A stretch of 64,000 nt of DNA from Mauremys mutica (GCF_020497125.1 NC_059093.1:22751301-22815300); one strand, 5' to 3'; counted from the first letter of the stretch, positions 21,400 to 34,570 are shown. Numbers and translations: made by a program. Notes: generated from the sequence alone by a model not told the origin.

Positions 21400-22310
21400 T
21401 TCAACAAAAGACATCTCTGGCGAAAGCCCATACAAAACGACTTTCCCTTGTGGTCAGAGGACACGAAGAGAAATCAGAAACATTCACTAATATGGATCCT
21501 GAACACAGTCATGCTTCAGAGCAACTGTAGATTTAACTAACATCTTTTGAGGGGAGGAGCCTTTGCAAAATCAGCAGCCTTTGACACACAAGATCAGAAA
21601 AGGCTCGTCTGCTCCCTGTTTGCCGGGGGAACTACCATTTCAGTAACTGGTTTAAGATTATGCATGTTGCTTTCTGTAAAAGCCCATTATTTTTATTTTA
21701 TTTTATTTTTGATTGTTTAAAAGAAGACACTGTTTTAAATTTTTATGAAAAGGAAACTTATCGTGAGAAGTAAAGACCTATATTGTTACATTAAAAAATC
21801 GGAAGAAACTTTGCCTGAAGATGAAAGTAAAGTGACTTTTTTTTATTTATAAAAAGATATGCATGCCAACAAAAAAACAAAAATATTGAGGAGCAGCTCT
21901 GAAGTTAAAAGAAATTGTCCTAAAAGCTGCCTTCGTATGGAGACTACTTTTCACAGTCCCGTGTGTTCTCTTCTCTCGGTGTAGATGTACCCTGGTTAGA
22001 AAGATTCCCTATGTAAAGATACTACTTTCTTGATTTTCTGCCTGTGGCCTGTCACAGGCAGAACTTACTGAATTGAAGATAAGCAGAAGCCATGTAGCAA
22101 TGGCAGTTCTGTGCGCCTTGTGGTTTTTTATACACCCTTTGTATTTCTGGTTCCGTTAGGTTCTAGGATAACCCAAAGCACATATTTTCTAGCCTTTTTT
22201 ACTGAAAAGTAAAGAATTTTGATATGAAAGGAACAGGTTCACTCAAGGACGAGTTTGGTTCATCTTAACGGGCTTTCATTTACCAGAGAAACCACTGGTG
22301 AGTGAAACTG
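21400..22310 (+). other. likely start of receptor 3' UTR
   Basis: A/T-rich non-coding sequence follows the stop codon. No AATAAA was seen nearby; an ATTAAA at 21790-21795 is a possible poly(A) signal. The true 3' end is unknown and may lie further on. Confidence 0.4.
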
Positions 22311-25300
22311 CTGTGAACTGCACATGAAAATGTTGCATAGGAGACACTTATACACAAGACAAGTGAGAGTTCCCCTTCAGCATGTGAAAGAAGCATTAAC
22401 ACTTTTGGGAAAAAAATGTCCCGTTTATTCTGGGGGATTATTTGTTGTTACTTTTTTAAATGTAGTGAGACTTCTTAACTTCCTGTTGATAAGGACAGAG
22501 CTGCTGACAGTTGATCATGCAGTTTGGATTTATTTAGGCAGAATTGGGCCCAGTGCTGCGTTTCTCTTTCAACCAAAACCTCTCGCTGCAGTCAGTGGAA
22601 GAGGTGAGGGCGATCTGGTCCAAGCATTCGCCCATTATAAATTCCATGGTTACTGCACAAAGAAACATTAGTTCTTAGAGTCCCTTTTGAAACACTGTTT
22701 GAATTATTTCTTTATTCTGACCATTATCAGGTCCTATCACTTTTTTAAACAACCTAGAAATGCATAAAGAATTCTTTTTCTAAAATGCATACAAGGAGTG
22801 ACATTTCTAACATTAGGAAAACATTTCCCACAATATGTTTTTCTTCTCCAGTTATGTTTAATAGAAGGTATTTGGGAGAAAATTAACAAAAGTCTGAGCT
22901 GAACGCGTTCAAAAATCTGAGCGTAAAGTTCATTCCCTAAATCTGCGTTTAGATGCAGAAACAAGAGGCCTGATTTCCAAGAGTGCTCATCCCTTTTGGA
23001 ACAGGCCACTGATTTTGAACACCTAACTATGGATTTAGAGCCTAATGTTAGTCTCATGGGTTTTTTTAAACCTTGGTGTGAAACTTTAGCGTTCTTGTTA
23101 CTTTAAACAGCCTTTGCAGTAACCTCTGCATCTATGGGTGGCATTGCTCAGTAATGGAGTCTTCCATCTGAGGACTTGTAAGTCATAGTGCATTCATAAG
23201 GAGAGGAATTGTGTTTCCCGTTTTGGACAAAACTGATTTATTTGTATCACCCAGATAAACGTCATTTGAGTTCAGCTTCATGGCTTGCCTCAGTTATTTA
23301 TAGGTTGAAAAATTATTACTTCATATTTTAAAGCTGATAAAAATGTGCAAAGTTCAAGAAGTTTGAACAGAAGAGTTTCAGTATTGGTTAAGCATTTTCT
23401 AAGGTCAGTTTCCATTGGCTTCAGTGGATGATGCATATGCTTATCTGAGAGCAGGATCTGGCCTTCTAAAGCAGTGGTTTCTGTGCTTTTCTTTACTGAA
23501 ATGTTTGTTTTCCAAAGTGGGAAGAATAACACAAACCCTTTCTCTTTCTTCTCCTGTGTGCACTGAGTCTAGACAACTGTACTATAAATTACCCATTTTG
23601 TGGTGTCCCCATTGGTGATTAGATAATGGTGGTTAAAAATGCAAAGCCCCGAAGTAATTAATGACAGTAGATGGAAATGGGAAAGGAAATGAACCAGCGA
23701 TTGAACAATTCCTCATATACTGTGCCTCTGCACATTATTTTAATCCTGAGCTCCTCGCTCAAATGAATAGAGAGAAATTTGTCAGGTTGAATAATAACCG
23801 AGGGACAGATCCTGGTCTCTGCCACCACTCTAATTCCTCAGTAACTCTGATGAATGCAGTGGAGTTAAATCAGCGTTCGCTGCAGTAACAGACAACAGAA
23901 TTAGGTCATGAATAAGAAATGCCCAAAGAGAGGAAATATGTTACTCTCCATTTTGAGGACAGCGAAGGTGCTAGGGGTAATCTGCACAAGTTCCACCAGT
24001 CATAACTGTGTGAGTTTCCAGCAGTAATCCCCAGCAGGGAGGGTTCTCCCTAACAATGACCCTGCAATGCCCACCCCAAAGCTGTGAGGCCCAGACCTTG
24101 CTAGTTCTCGTGCAGATGGTATTCCAGGTGGTTTTTCCTTGTCCATTTTTCTCCAATAGAGGGAGGGAAATGTGCATTTTGTTTATGTTAAAATATTCCA
24201 TGGTTTTTTAAATTTATTTTCCCAGACTTATCTTAGAGCGGCTGAGCTGCCACTGTTCTGGTGATTAGCAGGTGCAGTGCAACCCCGCTGTTCAGCAGCT
24301 TTCAGATAGACTCCTCCAAGCGCCCTGAACCAGATGCTCTCAGTATGTAGCAAGGGAGAGAGGCCTCGTGCCAGCCACTCGCTGATTGTCCCAATGAGTT
24401 CCCAAGGATTTTAATTTTTTGTTCCTGAAAGGAAGGGATTCTAAGATGCCAGTTGGTAGGTCATAATATTTGTTATGTTAAGATGTTCAGGTTTATACGT
24501 TATAGATATAGATATATTCAGTTAGGAGTTAGAATAACTTTAGTATGTGGATTAAGAGGAAAATATTATGGATGATAACGCACTAAATGAAATACAATAT
24601 TTATGAAAATGCACAGATTGACAAATGACAGTGACAGTGCTATGTGGGGGGAGGGGAAAGAAGAACACGAGGAGATGCTGGGCCAAATTTTGCCTCAGAC
24701 CACACGCAAAATGGTCCAGGGCCTTCTTCAAACCACTGCAATGTCACCTTCAGTTTTAGCAGAGGGCTTCATCCTGCACCAGTGGAAGTCAGCAGCTTAC
24801 GAAGGAAAAGACTTCAAGGAGAAGCTCAAGTGTTGTCCCTTCTCTAGCATAAACAAAACGGTTTCTTCTGAAGGAAAGTTGCCAATGGAAAGACTTTTCA
24901 GAGACTAATGTGCCTTATGGAACCTGTAAAATTTCAAAACTTTATCGGGGGTGTGGGAAAATCACTTGGACTGCATGGGCTGTATTGTAAGTTCAGGACA
25001 TCAGTAATTGACCTCACAGTCCCATGCATCATAATTTGTCCCATATAGTTTCCTTCTACACAATAAGTTGGCAGAAGTGTTAACGGGCTAGACTAGACCT
25101 CAGAATTGGCAGGCAGCCTGTCCACTGCACCCCCCGCCCTTTTCTGGCTGTCAGAACTGCTGCCTCCATAGCACAAGGTAAGCGGCGGTTCACTGTTCAG
25201 AGCCATCTGACCCTGACACTACCAAGACAGGCTCAGAATGAGACGGGCATCTTGGGCCATCCCCTCTCCAGTGCAGATAAACCCTATTGGAAGCTTCTGA

Positions 25301-25390
25301 GACTCTTAGGAAGAAACTCTAAGGACAAGGCTCTCTGCTGTCCTTCTCCCAGTATGGGGCCCCAAAAACCATGGGTTTGGGATCTGGTAG
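22311..25390. other. receptor 3' flank or distal UTR, nothing recognised
   Basis: Single-copy-looking A/T-rich sequence. Short ORFs lack domains, codon structure or splice context. It could include distal 3' UTR or regulatory DNA of the receptor gene. Confidence 0.4.
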
Positions 25391-25392
25391 AC

Positions 25393-25590
25393 TTGCTATT
25401 AATCATAGAATATAAGGGTTGGAAGGGAGCACAGGAGATCATCCAGTCCAACCCCCTGCTCAAAGAAGGACCCAATCCCCGGACAGATTTTTACCCCAGT
25501 TCCCTGAATGGCCCCCTCAAGAACTGAGCTCACAACTCTGGGTTTAGCAGGCCAGTGCTCAAACCACTGAGCTATCCCTTCCCCCACAGC
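25393..25590 (-). mobile_element. CR1 3' terminal fragment
   Basis: Begins AATCATAGAATATAAGGG, the reverse complement of the CR1 3' end with its ATTCTATGATT tail, and continues CCAGTCCAACCCCCTGCTC. It is truncated at the 5' side, as is usual for CR1. Confidence 0.85.
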
Positions 25591-26285
25591 TATAGCTCTC
25601 ACCAAGGAGGAAATGAAAAGCTCTGGCATAATTTCAATGGGTGAGAAAAATTAACCAAGGAGAAATCAATGGTTAAAGCCTATTCAGGAAGGCCAGTACT
25701 AAAATACATCTTAAAGAGGAACTGTAATGTGGAGATAGACTATAGACTAACATCCAGACCCATGAGATAGATACATGTTGCTATACAAAATGCAAACAAA
25801 CCACAATCGAGGAAGAAGGGTGGATTGGTATAAGCAGCTATGAAAAAAATGGAAGAAAGTTGATAAGGGAAGTAAAGAGAGACAAGGAGAAATCTGCCAG
25901 CAGAGTAGAGGTCAAGACGGAGGAGGAGTTTTTGAAAAGGGGAGTGGGAGAATTATCACTAATAATTCAGACCAGGCAGAAGAGTTAATTAGCGGAGAAG
26001 GAAAAGCCCAACATTAAACAACGACTGTCTAGTTAGTGGTAACAGGCCAGTGTTCCAGCCCAGCCAGGTCTCCGGGATGATGCGGGTGCATGGCACGAGA
26101 TCAAGGGACATGTCAGACAGCGCCACGGGTGGCCCTTTCGTACAGGTGAGCCCTGTCACTTAGCAAGCCTCTGAGTATGAGCCCATCTCACCCACCACCC
26201 CTTCTAAATTAACAGTACATCCCCCCCACCCCCATGTAATAACCAGGGGGGGGGTCCCAATCCCCAGTCTGAGACCCCCTGAGTT
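25591..26285. other. intergenic, nothing recognised
   Basis: A/T-rich sequence that turns into a C-rich low-complexity stretch near 26220. No gene was seen. Confidence 0.5.
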
Positions 26286-27170
26286 AGATACCTCCGTCCG
26301 GGTCTAGTTCTGTGCGACTGTAACTAACCCGGGGGCGACGCGGCTGCACTCCAGCCCCGCCAGGCTCCAGCTTTTTCCATCCTTGCCCGCCCCGTGTGCG
26401 GGTGGCAGAAAGCCAGCCCAGGCCACAGCGTCCCTGCTCGGCCTAACCTAGGCCAGAGATGCCCCCCCCCCAAAGCGGGGAAGTTGTAGGCCCTCCCTCG
26501 TCCTGCCCGTTGACCTTGCCAAATGCCGGGGACCTGGAGCACCGAGCCTGGGTAGGGAGTGGGCCAGGTACTCCCGGGGTCCTGGCGGCCACTCGCCGCT
26601 CTGGCCTCTTCTGTGCTCTGGATGCTGGAGCAGCCGTCCCTGCTGTATCCCCGCACCATTGTGGCCCCAGCCAATGGGAACGCTGGTCCCAAATGTGCAC
26701 GCTGCACACACCGCCGGGTGGCACGGGACACGGACTGGTCCAGGGGGCCGGGGCGGGGCCTGGCTCCCCGACAGAGACGCTGCTTTATTCCCGTGCACAG
26801 TGTTCTGCACCCGGGGCCGACGGGGGGGAGAATCTGGTACAAATTACCGGGGCCTGGCGGTCCGGAAGGGGGCCCAGGGCCCGGCTTCGTCACCCTGTTT
26901 AGCCGGTCCGCCCTTGCTGGGGAGCCCAAACCCACTCTCGGCGGCCCTGTCTGCACCACCACCACCACCAGGCCAACTCACTTTCCCCACGTGCTCCTTG
27001 CATGACCGGGAGCAGCCAGCGTGTTCCCCGCCCCTGCTCCCTGCTTCCCTGTGCCAGCGCCTCGGTTCCCGGTGAGGCTGCTGCTTTCCCCCACCCCTGA
27101 GACCGCACAGGTGTTATCGCTCGGGGAACCCGGTCACCGAGCCGGACCGAGCCCTGCCCAGAGCCAGAGC
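26286..27170. other. GC-rich, CpG-containing patch without supported gene
   Basis: GC content rises abruptly and CpGs are frequent. ORFs are open on both strands only because of base composition. GGGAATAAAGCAGCG on the minus strand (about 26784-26798) looks like a poly(A) signal, so a gene or LTR end is possible, but nothing supports it further. Confidence 0.3.
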
Positions 27171-27384
27171 CAGAGCCAAAACCCACCAAAAAGCTGAGAA
27201 ATAAGCACATGCCAGCAGCTGGGGCACAGCAATAACTGACCCGCTAACACTGATAACCCCATCCCCCACTGCATGTGTACACAGCCCACACACACCGGAG
27301 ACAAACAGGAGGGTGTTGTGGTACCCACAGAGAGCGGGGTCATTGACTTCCACCAGGGACTAGTACCTGCACACACAAACACAC

Positions 27385-27390
27385 TGTAAC

Positions 27391-27460
<70 letters not shown>

Positions 27461-27560
27461 TAACCCACCCCTCTCTCTCTCACACACACACACACACTCT
27501 AACCCCATCTCTCTCTCTTTCTTTCTCTCAGACACACACACACTGTAACCCCATCTCTCT
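27385..27560. repeat. compound (CT)n/(CA)n microsatellite
   Basis: Alternating CT and CA runs with CTGTAACC spacers repeated about four times. Length polymorphism is likely. Confidence 0.95.
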
Positions 27561-27736
27561 CGCTCTCTCTGGGGGCCCTAGGGGCCCCTCCCTGCTCTTA
27601 GCATGAGGGAGTCTGGCCATGGAGCCGCTCTCTGATGCCCCCAGTCTCTAGTTACAAGTGTGAGGTCCCCACGCCCAGTGCGTGGCCCAGCCTGCGCCGC
27701 TCAGCACTGTCCCAAGGGCAACGGCACATGCGGGTG

Positions 27737-29437
27737 TGTCACGGAGTGTGGGGAGAGACCAGGCCCTGCACCCCCGGCTCCCTGCCATTCCCCGGGACTC
27801 TCAGCCAGCCACTGACACAGAAGGTTTATTTAGATGAGAGGAACACGGTCCAAGACAGGTCTTGCTGGTACAGACAATGGGACCCCCTTTCGTTAGGTCC
27901 TTCTGGGGCCCCAGGCAGGACACAGCCCCATTGGGGAGCCCAGGCCCCGTCGGGTGCCCCCTCCATTCCCCAGCCAGCTCCAAACTGAAACTCCCGCCAG
28001 CCTCTCACTCAGCTTCCCCCCCCCCGGCTCCTCCCCCAGCCTTTGTGTCCTTTGTCCAGTGTCCGGGGCAGAGGTGTCACCTGCCCTCCAACCCCCTCCT
28101 GGTGTCCTCCCTTCCCCAGTGCAGGGCCCCCAAACTCCCCTCCAGCCCCCTCCTGGGGTCTCAGGTTACACGCTCAGGTGTCCTCCCTTCCCCAGTGCAG
28201 GGCCCCCAAACTCCCCTCCAGCCCCCTCCTGGGGTCTCAGGTTACACGCTCAGGTGTCCTCCCTTCCCCAGTGCAGGGCCCCCAAACTCCCCTCCAGCCC
28301 CCCTCCTGGGGTCTCAGGTTACACGCTCAGGTGTCCTCCCTTCCCCAATGCAGGGCCCCCAAACTCCCCTCCAGCCCCCTCCTGGGGTCTCAGGTTACAT
28401 GCTCAGGTGTCCTCCCTTCCCCAGTGCAGGGCCCCCACACTCCCCTCCAGCCCCCTCCTGGGGTCTCAGGTTACATGCTCAGATGTCCTCCCTTCCCCAA
28501 TGCAGGGCCCCCAAACTCCCCTCCAGCCCCCTCCTGGGGTCTCAGGTTACATGCTCAGGTGTCCTCCCTTCCCCAGTGCAGGGCCCCCAAACTCCCCTCC
28601 AGCCCCCTCCTGGGGTCTCAGGTTACATGCTCAGGTGTCCTCCCTTCCCCAATGCAGGGCCCCCAAACTCCCCTCCAGCCCCCTCCTGGGGTCTCAGGTT
28701 ACATGCTCAGGTGTCCTCCCTTCCCCAATGCAGGGCCCCCAAACTCCCCTCCAGCCCCCCTCCTGGGGTCTCAGGTTACATGCTCATTTGTCCTCCCTTC
28801 CCCAATGCAGGGCCCCCCACACTCCCCTCCAGCCCCCTCCTGGGGTCTCAGGTTACATGCTCAGGTGTCCTCCCTTCCCCAATGCAGGGCCCCCCAAACT
28901 CCCCTCCAGCCCCCTCCTGGGGTCTCAGGTTACACGCTCAGGTGTCCTCCCTTCCCCAGTGCAGGGCCCCCAAACTCCCCTCCAGCCCCCTCCTGGGGTC
29001 TCAGGTTACATGCTCAGGTGTCCTCCCTTCCCCAGTGCAGGGCCCCCAAACTCCCCTCCAGCCCCCTCCTGGGGTCTCAGGTTACATGCTCAGGTGTCCT
29101 CCCTTCCCCAGTGCAGGGCCCCCAAACTCCCCTCCAAACCCCTCCTGGGGTCTCAGGTTACATGCTCAGGTGTCCTCCCTTCCCCAATGCAGGGCCCCCA
29201 AACTCCCCTCCAGCCCTCCTCCTGGGGTCTCAGGTTACATGCTCAGGTGTCCTCCCTTCCCCAGTGCAGGGCCCCCAAACTCCCCTCCAGCCCCCCTCCT
29301 GGGGTCTCAGGTTACACGCTCCGGTGTCCTCCCTGCCCCAATGCAGCCAGTCCCAGCGAATCTCCCCTGCAACCTTCCCAGGTTAACACTCCTCACTCAG
29401 CATTCCCATAATACAACAACATTCCCACTTCCTCACA
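27737..29437 (-). repeat. LTR-like element copy 2, expanded by an internal minisatellite
   Basis: Has the same ends as 1182-1681 (TGTCACGGAGTGTGGGGAG ... CATTCCCACTTCCTCACA) and closely matches its first 300 bp and last 100 bp. It is 1701 bp against 500 bp; the excess is the 76-bp array inside. The AATAAA-type signal again reads on the minus strand. Confidence 0.75.
28112..29345. repeat. 76-bp minisatellite, about 16 copies
   Basis: The unit contains GTGCAGGGCCCCCAAACTCC, CCTCCAGCCCCCTCCTGGG, GTCTCAGGTTACA(C/T)GCTCA and GGTGTCCTCCCTTCCCCA. GCAGGG starts at 28121, 28197 and 28273, giving the 76-bp period. Copies are nearly identical. Because 76 is not divisible by three and the unit lacks stops, all three plus frames stay open for 450-580 codons; these are not genes. 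Confidence 0.95.
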
Positions 29438-29439
29438 GC

Positions 29440-29590
29440 TCCCCAGTCACTGCTCTGCCAGCGCCCCTCAGCTCCTGCTGTCCCTGCCCTGCGGTACCCA
29501 GTCGCCGCTCTGCCGGTGCCCCTCACTCCCACCCCCCAGCCCCTGCTATCCCACCCCTGGGCTTCCGAGTCACTGCTCTGCCGGTGCCCC
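29440..29590. repeat. CTCTGCC..GTGCCCCT satellite fragment
   Basis: About two and a half copies of a 60-70-bp unit (CACTGCTCTGCC, GTGCCCCTCA, CAGCCCCTGCTATCCCA). The same unit forms a tandem array at about 60820-61130, also directly after a related LTR. Confidence 0.7.
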
Positions 29591-29591
29591 T

Positions 29592-30334
29592 TGTAGTAAG
29601 ATGAGGCCCTAAGATATAAACCTTGGTATCAGAGGCCCAGTATGAGGCCTGAGGCCTGAACTAAAGTAATGGTCAAGACTTTGCTCAAATGAAGCAAAGT
29701 GAAGCTGTGAGCCAGAGGTAGGCCCTGCTCACAGAAGCTGGCAAGGAAAGGGCTGATACATACCTAAAAGGTACTGAACATTCACATACTTGCACATTCC
29801 ACACAGATAATAAAGAACAGGCTGGCCTATCCCAATGACAGGGGCAAAAGGAGAATATGATGGATAGAGTTGTTTTGATTGAACCAACATGTACAAGGTA
29901 GAAGGCGGCACCTTAATACGTAGAGGGGTTGTACCGTGCTATGTGGAAGCATACGTCAGGTGTGATGTGTAACTTGTTTGTATCTGTGTATAAGAATGCA
30001 TCCCTGGGGCGGTGTCTTTGTCCGGCCGAAGGGGGAGTGGAAAGTCCCGCCACTGACTGAGCTGGGTCCATTGCCAAGAGGCACTTTCTCGTAGTATGCC
30101 CTGAGTTAGGCTAAGAAACCTACAGGGAACTGCCATTGTGTCCGAGGTCGCAATAAACCTAGTCGACGTGACTTTGCATCTTACTGGACTCTGTGGTTAT
30201 TGGGGGTTCTCGTTGGGTCTGCTGGGTCAGCTATCTGTAGAGCTGGGGCAGCACACAGAGGGAACTCACGCACACAGCCGAGTGATATCAACAAGGAGAC
30301 AGCAGAGCACCACACCGGTACAACTCTGACAACA
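29592..30334 (+). repeat. 5' LTR of endogenous retrovirus
   Basis: Begins TGTAGTAAGATGAGG and ends CTCTGACAACA, 743 bp. It has a TATA-like TATAAG at 29989-29994 and AATAAA at 30152-30157, so the U3, R and U5 order is normal. Its first part recurs at 34593. Confidence 0.85.
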
Positions 30335-30335
30335 C

Positions 30336-30353
30336 TGGTGACCCCGACCGCTG
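30336..30353 (+). promoter_or_regulatory. tRNA-Trp-type primer-binding site
   Basis: TGGTGACCCCGACC directly follows the LTR and matches the complement of the tRNA-Trp 3' end for about 14 bases before diverging. Tryptophan tRNA priming is known from avian leukosis-type viruses. Confidence 0.7.
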
Positions 30354-30399
30354 ATCTGGTGAGTAAGCGAACCTGCCGTGGTAAGAATCGCAATCCAAC

Positions 30400-30891
30400 A
30401 TGGCAGCAAACCTCGTGCTAGGGAACCCCCTGATCCCTTCCCTTTTGAGCCCCACGGAGTTTGATAACTCCTGGACCCGCTGGATTGCCAGTAAAGGGGG
30501 TCCATATGAATTTAAAAAGGAGAGTGGGGAAACATGGACTGGCATATGTAGAGTGACGGTACAGACCGAGGCTCTGAGAAATAGTAATAAAAGTAAAAAA
30601 GCAAGAATTTTGCAACTCCTGTCTATGGCAGTGAAATGGCTTAGACAGCATGCCGGCATGCTGGCCAAGCAAGTAACAGTAACAAAGAAAGAGTTAAAAG
30701 AATCAAAAGAAGCTACACAGCCCTGGAATGCTCCCACCCCCCTTGCAGGGTGGCAAGCAGCCCAGAGACAACCAGTACAGGAACAGAGTGAAACACTGGA
30801 AACAGCTGTAAGGAACCTACAAAAAATACATGTGCCGTCCCCTGTTATAAATATTCGTGGTAAACAGCAGGCTTCAGGTAGCTGTGCCTGA
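30400..30891 (+). CDS. gag-like ORF of endogenous retrovirus, first part
   Basis: A 163-codon frame starting at the first ATG after the primer site, in the gag position. It begins MAANLVLGNPLIPSLLSP, is rich in Lys and Gln, and contains WTRW and VKWLRQ. I recognise no named domain; matrix-like identity is inferred from position only. It stops at 30889-30891 and overlaps the next ORF in another frame, so the coding region is probably interrupted. Confidence 0.45.
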   Translation: MAANLVLGNPLIPSLLSPTEFDNSWTRWIASKGGPYEFKKESGETWTGICRVTVQTEALRNSNKSKKARILQLLSMAVKWLRQHAGMLAKQVTVTKKELKESKEATQPWNAPTPLAGWQAAQRQPVQEQSETLETAVRNLQKIHVPSPVINIRGKQQASGSCA

Positions 30892-31393
30892 AGAATGGGG
30901 ACAGAAGTGGAAAAAGGTGGCCCTAGTAAAATTAAAACATGAAACAGGGTCCTCTGCATCGCAACCATCACCTTATGATAAAAGCCAGGTTCCAGTTAAA
31001 CTTAAACCGGAACCTAGACTGGTGCCTGTCAGAACGGGACAAGTAAGTGCACAGAAGGAAAGAGTAGCACACAATACTCTCACTGAATTGGTAAATCAAA
31101 TGAAGGAAAAAATGGAACAGTTCCCAGAGCACATTAGGAGACAGGAGCTGCGACTCCATCGCAAGGGAGTGAATAAAAAAGAATTTCAAAGTAAAAAACT
31201 GAAATTAAGCGGATTGACACCTAGAATTGATGCATCAACACATGGAGTTGCCCAAAAGCAGTTAACTGCAGCAAAAAAGGACACTCCCACTATCCATTTG
31301 GCATGCACACAAAAGCAACAGACACTGGGGGAACAAATTCAGGTTTTACAAGAGCAGGTAACTACCCCCAATCTCCTCTCAGAGCCAGGATAA
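30857..31393 (+). pseudogene. second gag-like ORF fragment
   Basis: 178 codons in a different frame from the preceding ORF, Lys/Gln-rich with a coiled-coil-like stretch (LTELVNQMKEKMEQ). No capsid major-homology or zinc-knuckle motif was found. It is likely a broken continuation of the retroviral internal coding region. Confidence 0.4.
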
Positions 31394-34300
31394 AAACCAG
31401 GGGCGCAATTCCCAACTGTGCAAGTTCCCAATTGCTTTGACCCATGGAACCACACTCGGCGCTCATATCTGAAAATAGAACCTTCTTTTTCATATATTTT
31501 TACATACCAGTTAAGTTTTGTCCTTTATATGTTTGCTCAGTTTGCTAAACTTGCTGCTGCTGCCTGTACTTTCAAATACCTTGATAGAGTCAATCTCTCT
31601 TGGCTCAGGTCTCGCTACCTTCCTAGGTTGCTCTTCACCCCCCTTCCCCCACCTTTCCCCCCTTTTTGTTTTAAAAGTTAAAAGTTATAGTTTTTACAGA
31701 AACCTCCAAAAAAATAAAACAATTGAAAACAGAACAAAATAAAAAACAAAAGAAAACAAGGTAAAAACTTTAAATCCAGTAAATTAATTATTTTAACCCT
31801 TCAGGAATGCAACAGCTGGAATTATTCCTAACTTTCTTGAAGATATGGTTGCCAAGCAACAGAAATGCACTCTCTGCTTATAATCCTAAGCGCTAACTAA
31901 TATTTGAAACATGGGCTTTTCTTATTTCCATATAGCAAATTTATGCTACAAGTTTTAAATAAGGTAATAACTTTTTACTTTTTATTTTTGGTTGTGTTAA
32001 TTTGTATAGTTATGAATAGAATTTTGGCGCCATTTGTTTTTAATTGTAAGTTTGTCCTGTATGTTGTGTGTGTGTTTTGTGTCTATGTTTTGTGTGTCAC
32101 GTGACTATTTTTTTTTTTTTAAATATTTTTATTTTGTTGCAACAAAAGTCAATTTTATACCCTTTTAAAGAATAATAATATATGAGCTGTGGTACCACAC
32201 TATTTTAAGATCATGGTTGGGGTATAATCATATTATTAACACCAATTTTTTGTGCAAAGTTCAAAAAGGTTTCAGTTACAAATATATGTACATATATTTC
32301 TGCCTCAACAAATAATGCAATTGCAAACAAAAAGAATTCTCTTTTATCAATCACAGTTTTGTTTTTTTGTTTTTTTTTTAATTTGTTATTCAAGGAAAAA
32401 ATGTAAGGGAAAAGCTCAACATTAAGGTAAAAATAATATTAACAAAATATCAATTTATTGTTTGGGCTTTTTATAAACTTGTTTGTACTTTTAAATATAG
32501 TTATAAGAATGTCATAACCAAAATGTTTTAAAATAACAATTTATGCATAAAGCTAACCAAACAATTTCAACAGGTTTTCACATTTTCAACAGGTTTCCAC
32601 CTTTGGCTCCCAAACATAACAAAGCATCATAAAAGTATACCCTCAAATACCCTCAAAGTATTCGCATGTATCTGTATTTAAAATTTATTTTGGTTTAATT
32701 TTATAGTTGGTTTAGTTTTATATGCTTTTCTTTTATGTTATGTTATGTTAATGGGAAGCAATGGTTGTTAAGGTTTGTGCTTCTAAACAGTTAACAAGCA
32801 TGAAGGTGGTATCACAAGCAAATTAACTCTAAAAAAGCTAGTTAAAATTATGTTACTAACTCTTTTGCTGAAACAAAGTGTTCAGCAAGGGAAAGCAATA
32901 CACCTTCTTATGGAAAATTGTGAGCATTTATTTTAGCTGTTAAGCATTATATTTACTATGAAATATTAGTAATGCACCTCAAATAAAAATGAATGTCTAT
33001 ACAACAATTGCAAAAGTATAGCTTGTGTTATAAAAGGCTCGGTCCCTATTACATTGTTCTTATTACATTGTAAAGAAACAAAGTTAAAACTGTGTATTAA
33101 GTTTGGGTTACTGAAAACAAACAAACAAAGAAAACTTTACCATTAACTAACAAAAGTTGTTTAAGTTGCATCCCACAGACCAAAGATGCCAGAAAATATC
33201 ACACCCTGAAGACACCAGTTCATATCTGTATACAGTGAAGAAACCCCCAAGCATCAAGAAAAGAAAAATGAAGTGTTTTATAAATAAGAGACTGGTCAAT
33301 TACACCTCTATCTACAATATATGGACAATGAATTTAACAATCAGCTAAAAACCACTAGCTGGACCAAAAAACCTGTCATTTAATTTCAACTTGATTACTG
33401 TGTAAAAACAACTGTATTATTGCTGTACTACTGAATTATCATTGTACTGCTGTATTATTGCTGTATTGTATGATTGATGTACAATATGTATAACCTTGCT
33501 AAATTGTTTAACCAACACAGGTACAAATCAACAAACGAATGGCAGCAAACAACATGAAGACAAGGAAAAAACAAATTGGTACAGAAACTAAGTCACATAG
33601 TAACTACAAATTGGGTAAACAAATTGCCTGTTAGTACCAGTCATAATTTGGGTCAGTAACACTGCATCCTAACTGAGGCACATGTTATTCAAAACAATCT
33701 TGTTCAGTGTCTGGGTACCAATATTAAATCCAGACACAGCAATATTTGATAAATTAGTTACTGTCCATTCAATAGGTTATCTGGAAAACAGCCTCCATAA
33801 GAAACAACTGGATCTACATCAACCATTGGAACAGAGAAGCTACCCACTTCTGTTTCCTGCCCAGTAAAGCTGACCTGAGGGTGACAACCAGCCTTAAGGA
33901 TAACCTATAACATGAATGGACAGTACATGTAGTAACTAATTACAATATATTCATATATAAAGGCCTCAGTGGTAGTGTCACTACTCCACATTTCTGTTTT
34001 ACTTCTCATATACACAGCACTGTGGGACACACTATCATAATCCCTATCCCAGTATTTTAAAACACTCAGCCTACTACTAATAATGAGAGAGATAGTCACT
34101 GGAATTGCCCTAATAAGAGTGTGTTTCTATCTGTGTCACCAAAGTAAAAGGGCCAGAGGACACCAGCAGCCTGGAAAAACATGGTTATGCTTGGATATAA
34201 GGTGGTGTCATATGTACACATACATACTATACATATATGTCCATACACACTACAAATATATATGCCATATCCATATAATTCATATATATTAATTATTTGG

Positions 34301-34570
34301 GAGTGCCTCTAAGGCTCAATCATAATATTACATTCCTCAGTCATGGTCCCGGGCCTAACATTCCCAGGCCTACCATAAGGGGCCTGAATTAATTGGATAA
34401 TGAAAACTGTCTGCCAGTCGTACGAGGGAATGTGCAGACGTAACAGACAGATGGGACATGAATGTATGGATGGTAAAATAAGATAACCACATAACAGTGT
34501 TTAGCCCACTGGGTTATCTTCAGTCCATGCATTATGCTTTTCCGGGAGGATGGGTAAACATCCTCCCCAT
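31394..34570 (+). other. retroviral internal region, no recognisable pol or env
   Basis: Strongly A/T-rich with frequent stops on both strands. Protease, reverse transcriptase, integrase and envelope motifs were looked for and not found. It holds simple AT and (ATAT/ACAT) stretches near 34210-34290. Confidence 0.5.

Noticed and set aside
26324..26968. 214-codon minus-strand ORF in a GC-rich patch
   Set aside because: Overlapping ORFs exist on both strands; no recognisable domain. Base composition explains it.
27862..29604. Long Pro/Ser-rich ORFs in three frames (580, 485 and 447 codons)
   Set aside because: They are the 76-bp minisatellite read in all frames; the unit has no stop and its length is not a multiple of three.
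31394..34570. Hidden env or pol in the retroviral interior
   Set aside because: Checked on both strands; only short A/T-rich frames without catalytic or membrane-fusion motifs.
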